From positions 1 through 41,258 of the forward strand of contig CDMY01000369.1 in NCBI GenBank assembly GCA_001179505.1: 41,258 bases of DNA, in the 5' to 3' direction. Positions 1 through 9,978 of the stretch are shown here, piece after piece. A program made the position numbers and the translations under genes. The notes below the pieces were generated by a model. That model did not search any database, was not told the origin of the DNA, and saw only the letters and a program-made list of their open reading frames with translations. The stretch is from Vitrella brassicaformis. Taxonomy: Eukaryota > Sar > Vitrellaceae. Each line of letters starts with the position of its first letter. Position 1 is the first letter of the stretch.

Positions 1-102
1 TATGAACGGTAGGCCGGCAGGCAGGCATTGCCTGCCCACCCACCCATTCCTCCACCAGCCACACACGAGAGCTTTTCTGCGATGGATGGTTGGTCCCATC
101 AG

Positions 103-1312
103 ATGAGGAGGAGCTGCGTCACAAGTACGACAAGCTGATGGTGGAGATGCTCGACCAGCAGACCGAGTCAGCAGAGGGGGGCGACAGGGCACCCGACTCA
201 ACCACCTCCTCGGCCAAGACCGACGAGAGCGCCGTCAACCCCGTCATGTTTGACGTCGAGAGGCGGCTGGCGGAGCTCAAGGCCGACCAGTCCTTCCTGT
301 CCGACCCCAAGAAGGGCGACAAGGCGCCTCTCGGTCCTTGGAGGCAGCTCGTGGCGTCGAACGGCAAGAGGGGCGACTTTGTTGCCCAACTGAGGTCAGC
401 CATGCCCACAAGCCCACACTCGTTAGAGGCATTGTCGCATGTTCATGTGTATGGGTCAGGCCGTTTCGCTACTTGGCGTTGCTGGCTGACGCGAGGCCGA
501 ACAGCGAGCAGCTAAAGGCCACTCTCAAGAACCTGGGAGACAGACAGCCATGGCTCGACATACCCAGACACTTCCCAGTGAGCAGTCACACCCACACACA
601 CGGACGGCATCATATGGCGACCACGTCCCATTCACTGTGTGTGTGTGTGTGTGTTTAGGTGGCCTTTGCCGCTGTGACAGTGGACAGCGCGAGTGCCAAC
701 GAGGAGATGGAGGAGGTGTGTTCCTTCCCGGTGCTGTCGGACCCCTACAACGAGTTCTGCGACGGCTACGGCCTCACACGCGGGGAATCCAACACCTGGA
801 CCACACACCTCTTCCTTATGCGGCTGTAAGCCCCTATCATCCCCCACGCAGACACATGCACACAGCTCTCTCCCTCTCTATGAATGCCTTTCCTTTGTTC
901 GTTCAGTCGTCTGAAAGAGGAGACCCCCTCGATGCAGATCGCCGGTGTGCTGACCGACCTGGACCCCTCTGACGCCACCCAGGGCTTCGAGTTCCTCCTT
1001 GAGCAGGAGAGGGAGTTCCTCCAAGAGGTGCAGCAGCGCATCGGCAAGGTACTCATGGGCACTGAGGGCGATGACGACCAGTCCGAGCAGCAGCCCCGGC
1101 AGCTGACTGACGACGAGAAGCTGCTGCAGCGGCTGGAGCGCAAGAAGCGACGGGCGAGGGATATGCGGTTCAGGCAGGGCGGGAGGAGGAGACGGCCTGT
1201 TGACGAGGCTGATGGGGGCGATGTGGATGAGGGTTCTTGGGGCTCGGGGTTGGTGGCTGAGGGGCCGTCAGTGGACGATGGGTCGAGGCAGGGTGGCTAT
1301 GAGTTCTGGTGA
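103..1312 (+). CDS. Unknown protein, 5'-truncated; possible thioredoxin/peroxiredoxin-like fold
   Basis: Exons 103-394, 460-577, 659-825 and 907-1312 join in phase to give 326 visible residues ending at TGA. No in-frame ATG precedes the first exon and an AG acceptor lies at 101-102, so upstream exons are outside the window. The N-terminal part is acidic and helical. The middle contains VAFAAVTVDS followed by FPVLSDPYNEFCDGYGL. This resembles the end of AhpC/TSA-like (PRXL2-type) thioredoxin folds, where 'fpvLsDp...ygl' follows a strand, but I see no CxxC or peroxidatic Cys in the visible part. The C-terminus is a Glu/Arg-rich helix (KLLQRLERKKRRARDMRF) and then an acidic Gly-rich tail. The intron ending at 658 has a (TG)n tract. 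The fold assignment is inference; the exon structure is well supported. Confidence 0.7.
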
Positions 1313-1786
1313 TGGACGAGCTGTGGCAATGCCACTCCCTTGTCGCGTCACCTGGACCTGCGTGCATCGATTGGCCTTTGTCGTATGTATGTCGTTGATA
1401 GACAGATGTCATCCACACATCCAAACAAGCACAAGGGACTCCGAATGCACCGTGGAGTTTTGTGTGTGTGGATGGATGGATGGATGAGACGGGCATCGCT
1501 GTGCCTGCCTGTGTGAGTGTGTGATATTGTTAGTGATTGGCGTTGACATGGTTGGCGGGCGCGTGCACTGACAGGTTTAAAGCTGGGGGCCTGCAGGGAG
1601 TCACTGCATCGTCTGTCCGCACGCACACACACACACACCCCTCCGGCCGGCGCAACTAGCCATCCCTATCTATCATTCCTGGTGCCAGCCAGCCGCAGTG
1701 AAATCGTTTTCTGTGCTGCCTCACCCCCCCTCTCGCTGTCTGTCTTTCTCGTCGTCTGTCGGCCTTGAGCCCCTCAAGACACACAC

Positions 1787-1787
<1 letters not shown>

Positions 1788-1818
<31 letters not shown>
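1788..1818. repeat. (CAGC)n microsatellite
   Basis: About seven to eight uninterrupted CAGC units. Confidence 0.95.
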
Positions 1819-1969
1819 TGCAGTAAACGACCACAGGCAGGCACGAAGAAAGGCATCAATCACATTGATGACAGGGAGGGCAGGCAAGCCACTCACAATA
1901 GATTGTCTGTCTGTTGTCGTGTCACACGAGGCAGACCAGACAGACGGGGGAGGGGGAGGCAGCCAGCCA

Positions 1970-2027
1970 GGCAGGGAGACACGCTAGCTATGTGTACAGG
2001 CAGGGAGACACGCTAGCTATGTGTACA
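1970..2027. repeat. Perfect 29-bp tandem duplication
   Basis: Copies 1970-1998 and 1999-2027 are identical across 29 bases. The unit contains the palindrome GCTAGC and is not a simple microsatellite, so this looks like a recent duplication in the spacer. Confidence 0.95.
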
Positions 2028-2256
2028 CCAGACAGACAGACAGACAGGCCGCTGAAAGGGGCTGGCTGGCTGTCTGTCTCTCTCTGCGGGCGGCAGCGGT
2101 TAACCAACCATATCTGAGGACATCTATCGCAATGACACACAAGAAGCCAGAACGCCTCCCTCGTTCGGACTGTCATCATCGATCTCTCTCTCCCGGCTGA
2201 CCCCGCCCGCCTCACCTCAAAGGGAGCCCTTCGCTCATGTGGTTTGTTTATCTATG

Positions 2257-4222
2257 TCACTGCTTGCTGCCGCTGTTGGCCTGGACATCCGTCAGCGCCA
2301 TTATCGCGTCGCCGTCCTCATCCACCACGTCCATCGATGCCGACGCAGCAGACGCACGAGACGCACCAGACGCCGCAGGGGGCGATGCAGCAGCAGCAGC
2401 AGGCGGACCAGCGGCCTGTGACTGCGGCTGAGACACAGCGTCGAACGTCGACGCGGCACCACCGCCGTCCTGGTGGGGCATGGGCTGGTCGTCGTCTTGG
2501 ACATCCAGGCCGTCGTCATCGTCTGCCTCGTCGTTGCCCCCATCCCCCCCAACCGCCCCGATGCCCCCTGCTGGCGGCTGTGATGGTGGGATGGGGATGG
2601 GCTCACTCTCCTCCCGGGGACCAACCTCCAGCAACTCGTCCGCTGTCACAAAACTGACGACATTGCACACACAGAGGGAGATGGGTTTGTATCTGTCTGT
2701 CTGTCTTGCTGGTTGATGGCAGGACTGACGGACCGTGGTTTGTTGGTGCCTTCGGCGGGGTCGAATATTTCCATGGCCTTAGTGAAGCTGAAAGTAATGC
2801 GTGGGCTGCTCTTGAGTCGGCGGACGAAGTCGCGCAGCGCCCGAATGGCGTCGTGGTGCCGTTGTCCCCTCATGCAGAGCCGCACGAATGAGCCCTCGTT
2901 GGTCTTGCCGACCCACACCAGCTGCTCGCTGTCGTGAGACGTCAACCACATCAATGCTACGTGACCCTGTAGGATGGCAGGGATGCACACACCCATGGAT
3001 GGATGGATGGATGGATGTGGGTGGATACCTACCTGTCGTGCGACGGCTCGCCCGACGAACACGAGTCCCATTCTGTTCTGCAGCACGTCCTGCACCGGCG
3101 GCAGGTCAGTCGTCAGGAATGCAACCACCTGGTAGTTCTTGATCCTATTGACGCACGCAGAGAGAGAGAGAGAGAGGCAAATTGACGAAGGGATCTGGTG
3201 TCGTGTATCGGCTGCCTGGATGGCTCACTCGGCAACGGCAGCCTGCAGCATGAGGCACGGCACAAAGGTCGAGAAATGGTTGAAACGATCCAGCAAACGC
3301 ACCTGCTACACACACGCATACACACCCCAGACAGACACAAGAGCAGCAACGGTACACAAAAGTGGGCGTGTATTATATATGTGGTTGGTCGGTCACCTTC
3401 TCCGGGTCCGTGGAGCAGATGTGCACAGCGGGGTCCCGCTGGCCGATGTCCGCGGCCTCCACCCAGGCGGCGTTGTTGCCTTTGCGGAGAGCGGGCGAGA
3501 CGAATTTGAGCCGCCCGCCCTCATTGTCGTCCTTGAGGGGCTCGATCGACTGAACGCTTGACCGTGTCTGCACCTGGTGACCTGACACGACCACACACAC
3601 AGGCAGAGACAGACAACGAATCATGGAACGGTTTCTCACTCGTGTGTGTGCGAATGTATGTGAGGGTGGATGACCGACCGAAGAATCGATATTGCGCTAT
3701 GGTCTCCGGCAGGGTGAGCAGTGTCTTGTACTGCAGGCCAGCCATGTCGAAGTCATCGTCACTTATCGACACACGCGTGTCGTACCACAACCTGGTATAT
3801 CCCACACAACACACACACATTCGTGGCTGCCAGCCCCTCTTGTCTGGCCGCCGATATATCGCGTCCGTCGCTTTAAGACCTAAGGAATTGGAAGAACAGC
3901 GCCCATCTGCACCAATCCCACTCCTGCTCGAGCACCCAAGCCGCCCTCTCCCACGTACGCGACCGCGAAAACGCCCCGAACGGGGCGAACCGCCGCTTAG
4001 GGTGGGCGCTGACTCGGTGGCGGAAGAACAAGGCGTCGCTGGACAGGATGCGGTAGAGTTCACGGCAGGAGGTGCGCAGGGCCAGGCAGCCTTGGACCGA
4101 CACGTGCATGAAGCACGCGTGCAGCTCGTGAGCACCTAACCCCTCCAGCAGCTTGTCAGATCCTAACAGATACACGCAGCAGACCAGACAGGGAGAGAGG
4201 GGACTTGACGTGCAAGATGCAT
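2257..4222 (-). CDS. F-box-like protein with acidic, Ala/Pro/Gln-rich tail
   Basis: Coding order on the minus strand: 4222-4210 (putative tiny first exon), 4162-3880, 3791-3679, 3581-3397, 3302-3229, 3144-3033, 2966-2734, 2653-2257. This gives 469 aa with all phases matching. Residues near 5-50 read LLEGLGAHELHACFMHVS...ALRTSCRELYRIL..DALFFRHRV. This fits the F-box spacing (Leu-rich start, then 'l..tC+.ly.i..d..lf') of SCF ubiquitin-ligase substrate adaptors that bind Skp1. The rest has no WD40, LRR or Kelch repeats that I recognise. It contains conserved-looking strands such as HVALMWLTSHDSEQLVWVG. The last exon is low complexity. The first exon (MHLA) is the weakest part, since its intron would be only 47 nt. 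The donor at 2733 (GT) is preferred over a GC donor 17 bases earlier in the coding direction. F-box is inference from one segment. Confidence 0.72.
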
Positions 4223-5236
4223 GCGGGCAGCCGTGCCATGTCCGACAGACTACCCTTCCATCACGCCTCTCATGTTGCTCCCTTAGCTACGTCTGGCTGC
4301 CTTGTCTGCCTCAGCTGCTGCCTGCCTGTCCTTCTTCCCAAAAGCCCCCTGGTACCTGGGACAGTGATGGTGGTGGTGTTGTTGAGCGTCGACGCCTGTG
4401 TGCCGGTCTCCATTATTCCTCCTATAGCAGCACAGCACGCACCCTAGACTCGCTCAAGGCGTTACCCAACGCAGCAGCAGCGCCAACGAATTATGAAATG
4501 GCCATCGCAGAGCTTCCGCCCTCGAAGGGCTCGTGCGATGGCAAGCGAAAGAAAAAATGGAATGCAGGCAGTCAGGGGAGCTTGTCAGGCGTCCACCTAA
4601 GCGGCCTGCCCGTTCTCCCTGATCGCCGATCAGTTTGCGAGCTCATATGTGAGCTAAGCCAAGAGGCAAGGAAAGGAGGAAGGAGAAAGGAGGACGCAAC
4701 ACTGATCGGAGCGAGCGACAACAGAATCTGCCGAAAGAGCTATACTCAGTGTTCGACATCTGCCCTTTGCTGCTGGCAGCCTGTGAAGCGGGTCAAGGCG
4801 GCTGTTCCGATTGGATCAGATCATTGCTGTTTAGCGTGGCCAGCGCATCCGTCAGCAGCCTTGTTGCACTGGCTGAGGTGCATGGATGGGTCTTGCACTC
4901 CTGTCCTCACTTCTCTGCACCCTTTTCCTCTGGCGCATGACCCTCACCCGCTCCAGAGGTAGGTAGGGTATCAACAGACAGACAGACAGACGCTCACAGA
5001 CAGACCTCAACCTCTGTGCTTCATTCATGTGTGATTGTTCGTGCCATTCAGGTTTTGTGCATCGACCTACTTATCATAAGTCACCGTCATCGCCCCTCTT
5101 CCTCTCCCCCCCTGTCCGCACCCTCCCGCCATCCACAGCGTCCCTTCTCCCGCGTCACTGGCCGGCACAGCAACCGAGCAGCGGCCGGTTCCCACTCTTA
5201 TTATCGTGGCCTCGTGCAAGGCGCCTTCTGACGGGC
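4223..5236. other. Divergent intergenic region (F-box gene / FAD synthase gene)
   Basis: About 1 kb lies between two divergent start codons. It probably holds both promoters and 5' UTRs, possibly with undetected 5' non-coding exons. Features seen are (CAGA)n at about 4973-4991, an A/G-rich segment at 4660-4700, and GCACCCTAG at 4439-4447. The last matches half of the 29-bp promoter motif found elsewhere. A 269-aa + ORF at 4153-4962 crosses the F-box exon and shows no domain or codon signal, so I did not call it. Confidence 0.6.
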
Positions 5237-7887
5237 ATGGCTGGGGGTGGCGACGGGACGCCGGCAGGGACCACTGGCGCGACGTCGGTGTATGGCGAGA
5301 AAGAGAGTGGGGGATCGCGTGTGCGGTCTGAGTCTGGCGTGTCTGGGAGGATAGAGCGGACTGAGACCGGCGGGCGGTGGCGTGAGAGCTCGTTCAGGGA
5401 GAGCTATGAGCTTTACAAGGAGCTGGATGGCACCGAGGACCCCATGCTTGAACCGATCGCAGGAAGATCTTTGCGAGTCCTCGTGGATGCACTCAGGTAC
5501 CCTCAGCCATCCACCCAACACGTGTCATCTCACCCACTGTGCATCATGCAGGTTGTACGGCCCAGAGGGTGTGGTGTGTTCCTTCAACGGCGGCAAGGAC
5601 GCCGTGCTGATCCTGCATTTGATGCGTGCGGCGCTGGCCAAATACCTCTACGACAAAATGCGTGACGCGCGGCGACGCAAGGGCGGCCGGGCGGTGTCAG
5701 AGGCCAACCTGGACGAAGAGGTGCCCGTCGACACCCTGCTGGCCGAGGGGTACGGGGAGCTGCTGACGGGGAGGTGCCGCGCCATCTACTTCGAGAACAA
5801 CCAGACTGAGTTCCAGGAAGTGAGGGACTTTGTGTGGGACACCCAAAGGCAATACGACATCGACCTCATGTGGGTGGGTGGGACAGACAGGAGAGGGCAG
5901 GGCGCATACACAAGACAGACAACAGACGTACGTGTTCGTCCATGTGTGTGTATTTGTGTCTGTGTGCGTGGCGTGCAGGGTGTTCCACAGCAATTTTGTG
6001 GATGGTTTGTCCGAGTGTTTGGGTCTGCAGGAGGAGCAGTACGGCAACGACAAGCTGGCCTTTGTACTGGGGACCCGGCGCGGGGACCCCAACTGCGGTG
6101 ACCAGGGCTGGTTCGAACCCAGCAGCACCTGGATGCCCCCCTTCATGAGGGTCAACCCCATTCTCGACTGGGACTACGGTCACCCACCCACACACCCACC
6201 TTATGTGTGTCATGGACATGGTGTGTTTGTATCGTGTGCAGGGTCTGTGTGGCATTTCCTGCGCACCCACGGGCTGCCGTATTGCCGTCTGTATGACGAG
6301 GGCTACACGTCGTTGGGCCGCAAGGACAACACGTGGAAGAACCCGGCGCTGCGCAACGAGGACGGCAGCTACCAGCCCGCATACCTGCTGGCAGACTGGG
6401 CCAAGGAGAGGGCCGGCAGGATACCCACTGGGGTAAGTAGTATGGATGTCAGTGGGCGACACACATGCAGACGGATGGGTGGATGGATGGGTCAATTTGA
6501 CCAGGAGACCACCCTTGAGTGCGAGTTGCGTGACATCGACGCGAGGCGGCGGAAGATCAAGGAGGCCAGGAGTGCCAGCCTGGTGGTCATCGGCGACGAG
6601 ATACTCAAGGGCAAGACCTCCGACGCCAACACCTACACCGCCACCAAGGAGCTCAGAGCCACCGGTCCGCCCTCCCTCCCACCCTTCGCCTCTGCTCGCA
6701 CTCTCCCATCTCTCTCCCTCCCTCTCACTCTGTGGCTGCAGGTATCCCACTGCGTCGAGTGAGTGTTGTGAGCGACGACGAGGACGAGATCGCCGAGGAG
6801 GTCCGCCGGCAGTCGCAGAAGTTCGATGTCGTCATCACCTCTGGCGGCATCGGCCCCACCCACGACGACGTGACGGTGCGTGCGGTGGCCAAGGCGTTCG
6901 GCCAGCGGATGGCCATCAACAATGACATGCTCAACCGGATTAAGCTGGCCTTCAGGATCAACGACGGACAGCCCCTCACTTCGGTACCTACACAGACACA
7001 CACACAGAGAGAGACATAGGGAGGGAGGGAGACACGAGTGTGTATGTGTGTGTGTGAGTATCAGGCCCAGCGCAAGATGGCGTGGCTGCCCGAATTCGCG
7101 ACACTCCGAACGGCCCCCAGCTCAGCAGGGGTAAGCAGGATACCTACCGTCCACCACACGTGTTGTGTGCCCGTGTGTGTGTGGCTGGGGCGACTGGTTC
7201 ACCCATTCCCTCCTTCACCTGTCATGTGTCGTGCAGGCCAAGGAGTGGCCGATCCTTCAGTGCGAGAATGTGTTCATTCTGCCGGGCGTCCCCGAGTTTT
7301 TCAGGAAGAAGGTCGAGATCATCTGCAGACACTTCCTCACCTCAAACCCCATATTTGCAAAACGGGTCAGTGTCCATGGCCTTCTCCCATCCATCCCTCC
7401 CTGTTTGATCCCTCTCTCCCTCTCTCCCTCTCTCCCTCTCTCCCTCTCTCTGTCTGTGGATCCAGGTAGTATTGCGCGCAGTCGAGGAGAAGATAGCGGC
7501 CCATTTGGATGCGACGGTGGAGGAGCACCAGGAGGTGACCTTCGGCAGCTACCCCTTCTTCCACCATGCGTCCTTCAAGACTATCATCACTCTCGAGGCC
7601 GCTGAGGAAACCAAGGTCGAGGCCGCCCTGGAGGCGCTACTCGGTCGGTATTCCAGCCCCCCACATCTTGTTCTCTCTCTCTCTCTCTAGTGGATGTGGG
7701 CAATGTGTGTGTGGATGTGTGTGTGGTAGGTCGTCTGGACGCCGAGTGGATCGTGAAGGTGGAGGACAGCGACACCCTGTCGGTCAAGTCAGACGAGATG
7801 GCCGCGGCGGCCCCACCGACACAGAACCAGGAGGAGCAGAGGGCGGCCTCACCCTCACGCACCGAAGCCACCATACACACAGACTGA
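5237..7887 (+). CDS. FLAD1: FAD synthase: PAPS-reductase domain followed by molybdopterin-binding domain
   Basis: Ten exons: 5237-5496, 5552-5869, 5979-6178, 6242-6432, 6505-6664, 6742-6983, 7065-7130, 7237-7365, 7466-7643, 7730-7887; 633 aa, all phases consistent. The enzyme adenylates FMN with ATP to make FAD, normally in the cytosol. Residues about 80-320 are the PAPS-reductase-type FAD synthetase domain. The P-loop-like FNGGKDA lies at 98-104, followed by GTRRGDPN (224-231), MPPFMRVNPILDWDY and YDEGYTSLGRKDNTWKNP, all typical of yeast FAD1 and human FLAD1. Residues about 340-600 are a MoCF/CinA-like domain (VVIGDEILKGKTSDAN, ITSGGIGPTHDDVT, VFILPGVPEFF). Human FLAD1 has the same two domains in the opposite order. 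The C-terminal tail is acidic. The start is the first in-frame ATG and begins an unstructured Gly/Ser/Arg-rich N-terminus. Confidence 0.93.
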
Positions 7888-8167
7888 CTGATCGATTCTG
7901 CCGGCCACCAAGCCGTCTAGAAGAGGTTTTTGTGTCAGTAGCAGAGTGTGTGTGCGTGCGCGAGAGTATAGGGCGGCACGGTTTTGATGCGGTCGAGCTG
8001 TGCGAACCTAACCAACACTGGTTTAGTGTAATGACTGAATGGGACGACATGGAATGAGTCGGTCACTCACACACGCACGCGCCGGCACCAGCTGCCAGCA
8101 CCGACGTGAACAAATGGGACGGACACTCATTCGACTAATCTCCTCTTCTCGACATGCTCCACACATG

Positions 8168-8173
<6 letters not shown>

Positions 8174-8200
<27 letters not shown>
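8174..8200. repeat. (CA)n microsatellite
   Basis: Uninterrupted CA dinucleotides, in a spacer rather than an intron. Confidence 0.95.
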
Positions 8201-8264
8201 TTCTCACACAAACAAGTGTGGAGCAGCGATTAACCAATCAATTGTCGTCACTCAGTGGATGGCA

Positions 8265-8286
8265 CCAACCAACCAACCAACCAACC
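8265..8286. repeat. (CCAA)n microsatellite
   Basis: Five or more CCAA units. Confidence 0.95.
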
Positions 8287-9978
8287 ACACACGGACACAC
8301 AGCCAAGAAAGAATACAGAAATCCACACCCACACCCACAGACACAGACACAGACACAGGCGGGCATGGATGCAGGCAGGCAGGCAGGCAGGTAATGAGTG
8401 TATTCTGGGTCGCCTGCGCTGAAGAAAAATCTGTTCCGCAAAAACCCTTCCTTGATTGGTGTGTCCGTCGTCTCATCTCGTGTGGTCTCCTTCATGGCCT
8501 ATCTGTCAATCAAATGCATTCACGCGATCGCAGACAGACGATGGTCGATGGGATGACATGACATGGCATGACATGGCATGGGGCGGAGGACTGTGGGTGG
8601 GGTGGGTGGGTGGGGAGAAAAACGGTGTCGACTAAGGGAGCAATCCATCAATCAATCCATCAATCCAGAGAGCCACCCAGCCGTCCCGTCTGTCCAGCTT
8701 ACAAAACAGCCCGTCCGTCCGCCCGCCCGCCCGTCTCTGTACAGCAGCAGGACCCCCACACGCACACACACACACATGGATGGAAACAGGGGAGAGATAG
8801 GTAGGGTAGAGGGAGGGAGCATATGTCCGGATGAATGAATCCATGTCATGTCATGTATGTTTGTTTGCATATATATGTGTGTGAGGCAGTGAGTGAGTTG
8901 AGTGAGTGAGGCAGTCGGCTCTCCTCTCCTTTGGTCGGTCAGCAAATAATTAGGTCGTGCACGGCCCTCATCCACACACACCCACACACGTCAGTAGTAT
9001 AGATGCAGAGATAGAGCTGCAGCCACAGACACACAGACAGAATCGATTCATTCAAAGTGTGCAAGCAGGTTGACTGGCTGGTAAGAGCCCCACAGCGCCT
9101 GCAATGTATGGCCATACCATGCCGGAATTGTCTGAGATGTCATTGAATGCTGTTCTGCGCACCAGTCTGCCAGAGTCACATGGAGGTCAGGAACGGCCCC
9201 GAGCTACCTGAGTATCAGGCAGCCCTGGCTGCACCAGACCCGCACATCACGCAGACAGACCGGCACAACAGGACTCAGCGAGTAAGTCAGTTAGTCAACT
9301 GCTCTCTTCTCTGTCCCTCATTAATGTGCCCAGCCTCGCTTATACACACCCATCCGTCCATCCATTGGCCAGTGACGCATCACCACATCCATCCACCTAT
9401 CCATCCATCCATCTCAGCCATCTCAATCAAGGGCACTCACTTGCGTACAGACAATACAGACGAAAAATGCTGACATAGAAGAAGAGGCAGACAGACAGAC
9501 AAAGTCAGGGAATCAATCAATCCATCAATCAACTGACCGACCATACACACACGTATCTATCAATCAATCAACCACCACTCTGCCCTGCCCTGCTGTGCTG
9601 TGGCCGCCTTGCCACTCTTCCGTTTGTCTCGCTTTCTTTTGTTTGTCCGTTCTCCCGCACTCACTTCCAGCTCACAAATGCGCGGGCACCCGGGCGTCCA
9701 TCCACACACCGAGTGCCGCAGCCAACATGTCGTCAAAAAAACAGCCCACCCGCACCCGCTTCAATGAGTCAATCAACCAATTTGTTAACGTCAGTCAATG
9801 TATGTATGCAGCCATACACACACAATCCATTCATTGATCAGTCTGTCTGTCTGTCGGCCTCCCCCACCCGCCGCATCTGTCTATCTGTCTGTCTGTCTCT
9901 TATATCCTATCCCCCACATACGATCGGTCCACACGACACGGCCATGTCCGTCCCCCCATTAAATGACAGCCCGCCCGG

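Larger units (their letters stand above)
1313..2256. other. Convergent intergenic spacer, microsatellite-rich
   Basis: No gene seen. The spacer separates the 3' ends of the + gene at 1312 and the - gene at 2257. It contains (GGAT)n near 1470-1487, (CA)n near 1622-1637, (CAGC)n at 1788-1818, (CAGA)n near 2031-2048 and a 29-bp tandem duplication at 1970-2027. Short ORFs here read through simple repeats and are not credible. Confidence 0.8.
7888..9978. other. 2.1-kb convergent spacer, simple repeats
   Basis: No gene seen. Both flanking genes end here. It holds (CA)n at 8174-8200, (CCAA)n at 8265-8286, (CAGG)n at 8372-8391, and stretches of (CATC)n, (CAAT)n and (CTGT)n from 8640 to 9900. Short ORFs in this spacer are translations of these repeats. 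Confidence 0.8.

Noticed and set aside
4153-4962. 269-aa + strand ORF
   Set aside because: It runs antisense to the F-box first exons and into the divergent promoter, with no domain, no upstream context and odd composition.
6108-6122. tRNA T-loop-like GGTTCGAACCC
   Set aside because: It is in-frame coding sequence of the FAD synthase domain and no cloverleaf can be built around it.
5866-6750. 294-aa minus-strand ORF
   Set aside because: Antisense to FAD synthase exons and introns; reads through microsatellites.
8170-8400. Cluster of short regular repeats, CRISPR-like at first glance
   Set aside because: Plain microsatellites with no unique spacers, in a eukaryotic spacer.
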